64,000 nt of DNA. It comes from Luteolibacter sp. Y139 (GTDB taxonomy: Bacteria > Verrucomicrobiota > Verrucomicrobiia > Verrucomicrobiales > Akkermansiaceae). The position numbers and the translations under genes are program-made. Location: NCBI RefSeq assembly GCF_038066715.1, contig NZ_JBBUKT010000012.1:62001-126000 (forward strand), written 5' to 3'. A model generated the notes under the pieces. The model saw nothing but the letters and a program-made list of their open reading frames with translations. It made no database searches and was not told the origin of the DNA. Every line of letters begins with the position of its first letter. Positions within the stretch are counted from its first letter, which is position 1. This document shows, one piece after another, positions 45,286 through 52,779 of this stretch.

Positions 45286-46315
45286 GTTTCGGAACAGCCG
45301 CGAGGACGCGCTTCACGATCTCGTCCGAGGTGATGTTCTCGCTCTGCGCGCTGAAGTTCACCGCGATGCGGTGGCGCAGGATCGATGGAGTCACCGCCGC
45401 CACGTTGTCGCAACCGGCATAGACCTGGCCATGGATCATCGCATGCGCCTTTGCCGCCATGATCAGGCTGAGGCTGGCGCGGGGACCTGCGCCAAAGCTC
45501 AGGTAGCGGGCGCAATCGGCCAGCGCGTATTCCTCATGTGGACGGGTGGCGCGGACGAGGTTGAGCGCGTATTGGTACACGTGATCGGCGACCGGCAGGG
45601 CCTTCACGGTTTCTTGCATCGATTCGATCATGGTGCCGTCGAGCACGGCTTGGGGCTTTTCGCTCTTCGCGCCGGTGCCGCGCTTCATCACCTCAAGTTC
45701 CTCCTTCTCCTTGGGATAGCCGACGTGGATGAGGAACATGAAGCGATCGAGCTGCGCTTCTGGCAGTGGATAGGTGCCTTCCTGTTCCAGCGGATTCTGC
45801 GTCGCCAGCACGAAGAACGGCGATGGCAGCGGACGAGTGACCCCACCCACGGTCACGCGGCGCTCCTGCATCGCCTCCAGCATCGCGGCCTGCGTCTTCG
45901 GCGGGGTGCGATTGATTTCGTCGGCGAGCACGATGTTAGAGAACAAGGGCCCGGGGTGGAACTTGAACTCCTTCGCGCCGGTCACGGGGTCCTGATGAAT
46001 GACCTCGGTACCCGTAATATCGCTCGGCATCAGGTCGGGCGTGAATTGGATGCGGCGGAAGGTGAGATGAAGCGTGTCCGCGAGCGTGGAAATCAAGAGC
46101 GTCTTCGCCAGTCCGGGCACACCGACGAGTAGCGAATGGCTCTTGGTCAGGATCGAGATCATGATCTGCTCGATCACGTCCTTCTGGCCAACAATCACCT
46201 TCTCCAACTCCTTCTGCACCGCGGCATACACCCGGCGGCATTCGTTGATGGCATCCGGAGTCACGGGAGCAACATCCGCCGGCTTCGGCTGGGCAAGGGT
46301 TTCAGACATGTTCAT
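45275..46315 (-). CDS. MoxR-family AAA+ ATPase
   Basis: A 346-residue MoxR ATPase. Walker A is G65-VPGLAK-T72, Walker B ends D132-E133 (IVLADEINR), and the family stretches PPKTQAAMLEAMQE, FVLATQNPLEQEGTYPLPEAQLDRF and FGAGPRASL are present. MoxR proteins act as chaperones that mature protein complexes, often with vWA partners. It is the first gene of a seven-gene operon running to 35493. Box D lies 103-120 bases upstream. A second possible start is ATG at 46309. Confidence 0.93.
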   Translation of the reverse strand: MNMSETLAQPKPADVAPVTPDAINECRRVYAAVQKELEKVIVGQKDVIEQIMISILTKSHSLLVGVPGLAKTLLISTLADTLHLTFRRIQFTPDLMPSDITGTEVIHQDPVTGAKEFKFHPGPLFSNIVLADEINRTPPKTQAAMLEAMQERRVTVGGVTRPLPSPFFVLATQNPLEQEGTYPLPEAQLDRFMFLIHVGYPKEKEELEVMKRGTGAKSEKPQAVLDGTMIESMQETVKALPVADHVYQYALNLVRATRPHEEYALADCARYLSFGAGPRASLSLIMAAKAHAMIHGQVYAGCDNVAAVTPSILRHRIAVNFSAQSENITSDEIVKRVLAAVPKHER

Positions 46316-46417
46316 GGAAGACGGGTTCGGAGAATGTAGGACGCTGCCAGCGCGGTGGCAATCTCACCCCGGGGGCGCGTGTCAGGATGTGACGATATTT
46401 GCGGGCAGAACGTTGCT

Positions 46418-46435
46418 CCCCAATCGGGGGGAATT
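46418..46435. promoter_or_regulatory. C-run/G-run palindrome (box D)
   Basis: Four C, AATC, six G and AATT lie in the divergent region between the moxR operon and the lipoprotein gene, 103-120 bases from one start and 81-98 from the other. Core AATCGGGGGG is shared with box B. Confidence 0.5.
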
Positions 46436-46515
46436 CACGACCGGAACCCTGCCGATCGTCGCGGGGAATCCTCTCGCTTCCAGACCCCTTCCGGATAATC
46501 TCCGTTGCCATCAAA

Positions 46516-47004
46516 ATGAGACTTCATTTCAAGTCGCTCGCTGCCTCGCTGACCGCCCTTGGATTGCTCGGCTCCTGCGCGCTCATCACGAAGACCCCAT
46601 CTGCGAGTGCAACGAAACGCAGCCATGGCCATGCCATCACCTTCCAGGCGGGAGAATTCCTGCCAGACCGGCGGCCGCTCAAACCGGAGGACAACCGGGA
46701 TCTCCGCGAGATGGCACTCAGCCTTCCTATCTGGGACAGCAAGTCCGAGGAATCGGTCCGCTGGGTCTATCAGAACAGTTTCCCCGCTCTCAAAACGAAT
46801 ACCTGGAGAACGCCGACGGATGGAGGGCAGCTTCCCATCCAGGTGAAGCGTCTTCCGGATTCCTGGACGGGAGCCCAGAGGATCGAGCTTTGGACTCCTC
46901 CGTCGATGGCCGAGCGATCTCCACGAGATCGAGGTTGGACCTTCATCCTCAAGCGCAAGAAGGGTGGCTGGTTGGTCGAAAGGGGAGCCAACAAGAAAGA
47001 GTAG
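46516..47004 (+). CDS. Small lipoprotein of unknown function
   Basis: A 162-residue protein with a lipobox signal (ALGLLGSC) and no recognised domain. The mature part is basic and Trp-rich (PIWDSKSEESVRWVYQ, ELWTPPSMAERSPRDRGW). ATG 46516 is chosen over 46399 because it starts the signal peptide. It is divergent from the moxR operon and shares the region carrying box D. It may be an envelope protein co-controlled with the operon. It ends 112 bases before the stop of the fourth giant gene. Confidence 0.65.
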   Translation: MRLHFKSLAASLTALGLLGSCALITKTPSASATKRSHGHAITFQAGEFLPDRRPLKPEDNRDLREMALSLPIWDSKSEESVRWVYQNSFPALKTNTWRTPTDGGQLPIQVKRLPDSWTGAQRIELWTPPSMAERSPRDRGWTFILKRKKGGWLVERGANKKE

Positions 47005-47053
47005 CCACCCCGCCAGTCCCAGCCATGCCAGTGGGAACGTGATGAATGGAAAA

Positions 47054-47081
47054 GCCGGGAACCGCTTGCGCAGTTCCCGGC
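47054..47081 (-). terminator. Conserved hairpin terminator of the fourth giant surface gene
   Basis: GCCGGGAAC and GTTCCCGGC form a 9-bp stem with loop CGCTTGCGCA, 35 bases after the stop on the minus strand, followed there by CTTTTCC. On the plus strand it may also end the lipoprotein gene. Confidence 0.85.
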
Positions 47082-47116
47082 CTCCTTGCCCATGATACGT
47101 CTGAAGGGGGCTACCG

Positions 47117-50100
47117 TTACGGGTTCAAGGTGACCTTGTAGAAGGCCTTGGCTCCGGCGGGCAGGCTGTTGTCCGTATAGGTCGTCGTTCCTGCGGCGCC
47201 CGGGAACGCGGCGTCCAAGGAAGTCCACGATCCGGCACCCAGGGTGGTGCTGCGTTCGATCTTGAACGTGACACCGGTGGCGCTCGGCCAGGTCAGGCTG
47301 AAGCTCGACGGGTCTTTCTGCAGCGCCGTGACCTTGAAGCCCGACGTGCCGTCGGCCGGATTCAGTCCGAGGCGGAACTCGGTGAGATTGTCCGTGCCGT
47401 CGCCATCCGGATCGGCACTTCCGGGAAGGGCCTGGGCAGCCGTTCCCTTCGCCTGATTGAGCTCACCGGCAAGGACCAGATCATCGCCACCGCCCCAGTA
47501 GAGGTCCTCCCAGAAGTCGCTGAGACCATCGGCATCGGTATCGCGGTCCTGAACGGACAGGGCCACCTTATCCACGCCGGGGAAGGTATTGCCGCCGCCG
47601 GTGTTCTTGAAGGCGACACCGAGCGACTGACCGATGCTGGCGTGGCCATTCGGCACCACGAATACCATCTCGTATCCGTCCTTGGCATCAGTCGTCACCT
47701 GAATGGTGCTACCCGGGAGCTGGACGATGCCGGAGCCCGTGTTCACCACCAGATAGGCACTGAGGGTGCCAGCAACGGTGCGGGAATAGGTCAGGCGAAT
47801 CGTGTCGCCCGCCTTCAGCTGGTAGGAGGTCGGATTGTAGACCGCATTGCCCGACTGGAGGAAGGCGTGCTTGGCCCCATGACGGAAGGTCGAGGCGGTC
47901 GTCTCCGTGCCGCTGTCATTGGATGCGGTCGATTGCTCGGTCCAGATCGTCCAGTAGGTCACGTCCCCTGCCGCGGCAGTGTCCCAGTTGCCGGCCTTCG
48001 CAGCATTGACGGTTCCCGGAACGGGTCCGAGCAGTTCGAAGCTGCCATTGTGCTTGGTGAGACCGATCAGCTCATGGACGTTCGGCACGCTGTTGATGTC
48101 GTTCGGATTGGTGCCGTAGTAGAGCGCCTCCACGCCGTCAGCGAATCCATCGAAGTCCGAGTCCACGGCCAATGGGTTCGTGCCGTAGGTATTCACCTCG
48201 AGCCCGTCGTTCAATCCATCGCCATCGGTATCCGCGACGTTGGGATTGGTCTGGGTTCCCGTGGTCAGATTCATCTCCACGCCATCGCTCAGGCCATCGC
48301 CGTCGGAGTCGGCGAGATTGGGCTTGGTCGGCTGATTGCCGTAGAGCGTGTTCGCGGAGCCATTCAGTTCGACAAGCGTCGGGATGCCATCGCCATCGAC
48401 ATCACCCGCCGGTCCGGCGGCGCGGTCCGAGGCTTCGATCACGCCGTCATTGTCGCCCCACACGAGGTCTTCGTAGGTGTCGTCGTAGCCGTCGGCATCG
48501 ACATCACTTGGAGTCACACCAAGCCGGACATTGTCAAAGGCTGCCCAGCTTGAGAACGACCTGAAGCCGATGCCGATCCTGCGGCCGATCGCCGGGCTTC
48601 CGGCCGGGATCTGGTAGCCCTTGAGCTGGTTGTTGCCCGCAGTCGTCGAACTGAACAGGGAGGCCGTGATCGGCTGGATCGCCCCGTTGGCGTCCTCATA
48701 GACGAGATAGGCGTCCAGCTGGTTGCCATTCGACTTGTCGAAGGCGAACCAATAGATGGTTCCCTGGGCGGCCTTGTAGTCGGTGAGGTTATACATCGCA
48801 TTGCCGCTCTCCATGAAGGCATGCTGGAGGCCGGTGCCGCCTTCGACGCCGCTGTTGTTAGGCGTGGTGTTGTAGGGCGCCCATTCGGTCCAGTAGGTGA
48901 CATCGGCTGCTCCGGCCTGGTCCCAGCTTGCCCGCTTGGTGCCGCTGGCCACTCCCGGTGGTGGTCCTTGCAACTCGAACTGGCCATTGCGAGTCGAACC
49001 ATCGATCAGGGCGAACAAGCTCGGCACCACCGCGCGGCTGAACCAATCGGTGGGATTGGTGCGGTTGTTGTATTCGGTCGCATTGTCCTCGCCGTCGCCA
49101 TCCGGATCGCCGGTGGCGATCTGAGCCAGCTCACCGGCCTCGATCACACCATCACGATCGCCGAAGTAGTACTCTTCCCAGCCATCGTTCAGGCCATCAC
49201 CCACACCGTCTTCGGTATCCGGCCAGCTGAGGTTATTCAGCGGGCTGGTGAAGGAACTTTCCTCAAGCTCGTTGTTGGCGAAGTCGCCGTCGGAATCACC
49301 GCTGCCGGTCTCATCAAGATCGCCGAAGTAGTAGAGTTCGAAATCGACATCGTTCAGGCCATCGCCATCACGATCCGCCGAGTTGGAAGCGGTATCCTTC
49401 GGATTGGTGTGAGCCAGGAATTCCGCCAGATTGTTCTCGCCGTCCCCGTCATCCTGGGCGGTTGGTGAGGTTATCCCGTAGCGGGCTTCCCATGAATCCA
49501 CCATGCCGTCGCCATCCGCATCGGTCGTAAGGTTGGTGACTCCGGTTCCCACCGCTTGCGCGACTTCGCGCTCCGTTTCGCCAAGGACGCCGTGCCAGAT
49601 GCGGACCTCGTCATAGGTGGCGCTGGCGGTATTGTCCCCGCTTGAGGCTTGGCCGAGGGCACCGATGGCATCGCTAAGCTGGCTCAGCTGATTCGAGGTG
49701 TCGAAGGTGCCGCGCTGGGTCCATAGGGGAGAGTGCGAGGTAGGTCCATCGGCGGGTGCCTTGTACCAGACGACGCGGGTGCCGCTGGTAAGCGCGCCGC
49801 CGGTGAACTCGGCAGGAATCAAGGTCACCACGATGTGATACTTCTTACCCAGGACATAAGGCGCATTGGTCGAGGCCAGTGAAGGAGTGGTGACGAAATC
49901 CTTCCACTCGAGCTTGTCGGAGTTGAGGTTGGTTCCCTCGGTCCAATTCATGAACAGGTACTCCGAGTTGCTGCCGGCATTGAAATCGAAGATGCGGCTG
50001 GAGTTCTGCACCGCGTTCTGGGTGGCCCAGAGCTCGATCGTAACCGGGAATCCCTCGCTGATCAGATTGGAGCCCAGGTTGATTGCTTCCGAGGATGCCT

Positions 50101-52441
50101 TGGCTCCACCGGCGAGGGTGACGGCATCGCCCGAGAACGTGGCCGGATTCGCGGCTCCGGGATTGAGGATGGTGGCATTGGACGTGCCCACCGAGTCGTT
50201 GAGTTGGCCCGCACCGGTGGTGAAGCTCCAGCGGTGCTTCAGGCTCGCTTGATTCGGCTTCCAGGAAGCGTCCGCCGGCGAGGAGTTGCCGGTGTACTCG
50301 GCGAGGTCGGAGATTCCATCGCCGTCCTTGTCGGCACCTCCCAAGCCGCTGAGCTTGGTGAGATCGCCGGGGTAGAAGATATTTTCCCAAGCATCCGGCA
50401 GACTGTCTCCATCCACGTCGCCGGGGACGGAGGCGGCATTCTTCGGATTCGAGCCACCGGCATACTCCTGTTCGTCGTAAGCACCATCATTGTCGAAATC
50501 GCCGCCGGTGAAGAGCTTGGTAAGATCCCCGGGGAAGAAGCTGCGTTCCCAAGCGTCAGGCAAGCCGTCGGCATCGGAGTCCGCGGCGAAGGTCACCGTC
50601 TTGGTTGCCTGATTGTAGGTATAGATCCCGCTCCCGCTGTCGTACGTCCAGAGTCCGCTGACCGCGCTGCCGGACCATTGGAAGAAAGCCGGATCCACCA
50701 CGGTGAATGAACCGGTATTGTAGCTGACGGCCTGGGTAAAGAGCGTGAAGCTCGAGCCATCCGGAGGATTGGTGACCGGCAGGTCGATCATCAGCAAACC
50801 GTTCATCGAGATCGCGCCGCTGCCGGTGATCTTGTCATTCACGCCATTCGTGGAACCCAAGCCGAGGCGCAGCACACCGCCGGTGGCGACCGTGAGCGGA
50901 CCATTGACGGTGTAGGTCAAGTTTCCGTCGGGCTGCAAGGTGCCGCCCGAGGTGACGCTGATGGTATTGCTGCTGGCACCGAAGGCCGCGCTATTCGTGC
51001 CGATGAGCCGGCCACCACTGACGGTCAGCGTTCCCGCGAAGGTATTGGCATTCGAGAGCGTGAGATCACCACCGCCGATTTTGGTAAAGCCCATGGGATT
51101 GGTCGAGGCACCACCACCGGCGAGGTTTTGCACCACGCCGCTGATGAGGCTGGCACCCGCCACCGGATCAACGCTCACCGTCAGCGTTTGAGTCGCATCG
51201 GTAGAAAGGTCGGTTAGAGAAACCGTGCCGGACAACGTGGTCGTGCCGGTATTGTTGATGATGAGCGTGCGGCTGTTCGCGCCGTTGCTCAGGATGTAGG
51301 AACCGCTGAGGGTGAGATTGTTCGCACCGCCAAGGGTCGCGTTGTTGGTGGCGTGGACGATCGTGGTCGGCAGGGTCAATGGCGTGCTAGCCTGGAGGGT
51401 GGCGCGGAAGTCGAGAGCGCCGCCGAGAACGGCTGCATTGCCCACTTCGAGGATCCCCGCATTCGCCCGCCATGGGCAGTTGTTGTAAACGACACCGCCG
51501 ATCGTTTGATTGAGGCCAGTGCCGGTCATCGTGCCGGTGAGCCCGAGGGCTCCCGGGCCGTCCTTGATGTGCTGCCGGGTTCCCGTGCCCACATCGACGG
51601 CACCGGAGAAGATCAGCTTGCCGCCCGCCGTGGTCGTGTTGACCGTGCGATTGCCTCCCGACATGTTGAGGTTGCCGCTGAAGGTGAGGTTGGAGTTCGC
51701 ATCGGCGCCGGAGTAAGTGAAGTTCGTCCCGATCGTCTGGGCATTGGCGATCGTGATCGGAGCGCCCGAGGTGTTGTTGAAGCGCGGGTTGTTACTATAG
51801 ACGATCGTGCCGGTCGAGAAGGCACCCGGATTGTTCACGTTGAACGTGGCGAATCCCAGCGTGCTAGTGCCGGCGAAGGTATTGTTCGCCGCCAAGGTGA
51901 AGACGCTGGCGACGTTGTTGCTGATCGGCTCGAACCGGGTGCCGGTGATCGCATTCGTACTGGAGATGACTCCGTTGAGAGCGAGGGTGCCGTTGGTGCC
52001 TTGATTGAAGCGGGCGGTGGTGGCGGCGGCTCCTCCGAGAACGATCGGTGCCGAGATGGTATTGGTTCCGCTGGTGTTTGCCGAGTGAACCGCGCTCGTG
52101 GTGGCACCGGTGCCAGTGCTCGTCAGCGTGAGCGCGGATCCGGAAATCGTGTAGCTTGCCGCCGCCGTGTCGGAGAATGCGATCCCTCCGATCGTGACCG
52201 GGGCCGCAACCGCAGGCTGAGTGGTGGCAGCACCGGTGAACGTGGCGACATCGGTGGTTCCAGCGGTTCCCGGAAAGCCGGTGGCCGGCGTCCAGCTTGC
52301 ATCGGCATTCCAGTTGGTGCCGGTATTGGCCCAGGTAGCGCTGCCACCTTGGGCAGATGCACTGAGAATCGCCCATGCCGCAGGTGCGGCCAAAGTCACG
52401 TTGGCGAGGTGGAGGAGTTGGCTTCTTCGATTGGGTTTCAT
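47117..52441 (-). CDS. Giant exported protein with beta-strand repeats, LamG, TSP3 and two carbohydrate-binding-like modules
   Basis: A 1774-residue exported protein, the largest in the window. After the signal peptide (to about 31) comes a beta-helix block (37-615) with autotransporter-associated repeats such as LTLSNANTFAGTLTV. Ca-binding repeats follow (618-730), then a LamG-like domain (730-957, LKHRWSFTTGAGQLNDSVG), more Ca repeats, and two carbohydrate-binding-like modules (1150-1300, NGQFELQGPPPG; 1465-1627, NGSFELLGPVPG) around Ca repeats. It ends in the shared C-terminal module (LTEFRLGLNPADG to FYKVTLNP). It combines modules of the other three giant genes, and has no membrane barrel. 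ATG 52441 begins the signal peptide. Confidence 0.84.
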   Translation of the reverse strand: MKPNRRSQLLHLANVTLAAPAAWAILSASAQGGSATWANTGTNWNADASWTPATGFPGTAGTTDVATFTGAATTQPAVAAPVTIGGIAFSDTAAASYTISGSALTLTSTGTGATTSAVHSANTSGTNTISAPIVLGGAAATTARFNQGTNGTLALNGVISSTNAITGTRFEPISNNVASVFTLAANNTFAGTSTLGFATFNVNNPGAFSTGTIVYSNNPRFNNTSGAPITIANAQTIGTNFTYSGADANSNLTFSGNLNMSGGNRTVNTTTAGGKLIFSGAVDVGTGTRQHIKDGPGALGLTGTMTGTGLNQTIGGVVYNNCPWRANAGILEVGNAAVLGGALDFRATLQASTPLTLPTTIVHATNNATLGGANNLTLSGSYILSNGANSRTLIINNTGTTTLSGTVSLTDLSTDATQTLTVSVDPVAGASLISGVVQNLAGGGASTNPMGFTKIGGGDLTLSNANTFAGTLTVSGGRLIGTNSAAFGASSNTISVTSGGTLQPDGNLTYTVNGPLTVATGGVLRLGLGSTNGVNDKITGSGAISMNGLLMIDLPVTNPPDGSSFTLFTQAVSYNTGSFTVVDPAFFQWSGSAVSGLWTYDSGSGIYTYNQATKTVTFAADSDADGLPDAWERSFFPGDLTKLFTGGDFDNDGAYDEQEYAGGSNPKNAASVPGDVDGDSLPDAWENIFYPGDLTKLSGLGGADKDGDGISDLAEYTGNSSPADASWKPNQASLKHRWSFTTGAGQLNDSVGTSNATILNPGAANPATFSGDAVTLAGGAKASSEAINLGSNLISEGFPVTIELWATQNAVQNSSRIFDFNAGSNSEYLFMNWTEGTNLNSDKLEWKDFVTTPSLASTNAPYVLGKKYHIVVTLIPAEFTGGALTSGTRVVWYKAPADGPTSHSPLWTQRGTFDTSNQLSQLSDAIGALGQASSGDNTASATYDEVRIWHGVLGETEREVAQAVGTGVTNLTTDADGDGMVDSWEARYGITSPTAQDDGDGENNLAEFLAHTNPKDTASNSADRDGDGLNDVDFELYYFGDLDETGSGDSDGDFANNELEESSFTSPLNNLSWPDTEDGVGDGLNDGWEEYYFGDRDGVIEAGELAQIATGDPDGDGEDNATEYNNRTNPTDWFSRAVVPSLFALIDGSTRNGQFELQGPPPGVASGTKRASWDQAGAADVTYWTEWAPYNTTPNNSGVEGGTGLQHAFMESGNAMYNLTDYKAAQGTIYWFAFDKSNGNQLDAYLVYEDANGAIQPITASLFSSTTAGNNQLKGYQIPAGSPAIGRRIGIGFRSFSSWAAFDNVRLGVTPSDVDADGYDDTYEDLVWGDNDGVIEASDRAAGPAGDVDGDGIPTLVELNGSANTLYGNQPTKPNLADSDGDGLSDGVEMNLTTGTQTNPNVADTDGDGLNDGLEVNTYGTNPLAVDSDFDGFADGVEALYYGTNPNDINSVPNVHELIGLTKHNGSFELLGPVPGTVNAAKAGNWDTAAAGDVTYWTIWTEQSTASNDSGTETTASTFRHGAKHAFLQSGNAVYNPTSYQLKAGDTIRLTYSRTVAGTLSAYLVVNTGSGIVQLPGSTIQVTTDAKDGYEMVFVVPNGHASIGQSLGVAFKNTGGGNTFPGVDKVALSVQDRDTDADGLSDFWEDLYWGGGDDLVLAGELNQAKGTAAQALPGSADPDGDGTDNLTEFRLGLNPADGTSGFKVTALQKDPSSFSLTWPSATGVTFKIERSTTLGAGSWTSLDAAFPGAAGTTTYTDNSLPAGAKAFYKVTLNP

Positions 52442-52779
52442 GGGATCTTGGGTAATTCGCGGTGGAGGTTCATCACCGATGGGTGCGGTGATAGCCCGGG
52501 GCAGGCGTGGATTCATCACGAGCCCGGGGGTTCAAAGCGGGCTTCCAACATCGCCAACGTAGAAGGCAACCCGGGTGATATTCACCCCCCATGAGGGTGG
52601 ATCTGAATTACCAATCTGTTAGTCCACTCCATGCGCGATCAACGCGCACCGCAGCGACTTTCCTGAATCTTTCACCACAACGCCGAAAGTTCGTGGAATA
52701 GATTTCTGTTAGATTAAGGGCATCGAAAGACGCGGGAGCTACCAACGTGCGAAATCACGCTGCTCCTGCTTTGACAGGA
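52442..52779. other. Gene-free stretch upstream of the fourth giant gene
   Basis: 338 bases between the start of the giant gene and the end of the coiled-coil/PA14 gene. Apart from box E it is A/T-richer near 52600-52720. No open frame, RNA gene or clear hairpin terminator was found. It is probably the promoter and untranslated leader of the giant gene. Confidence 0.5.
52583..52601. promoter_or_regulatory. C-run/G-run palindrome (box E)
   Basis: Six C, ATGA, GGGTGG lie about 142-160 bases upstream of the start at 52441. It shares the C-run/ATGA/G-run layout with box C and the GGGTGG right arm with box F. Confidence 0.55.

Noticed and set aside
47117-52441. PEP-CTERM sorting signal in the giant proteins
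   Set aside because: No C-terminal PEP motif followed by a hydrophobic helix and basic tail is present; the ends are beta-rich and finish in TLNP or VTQP.
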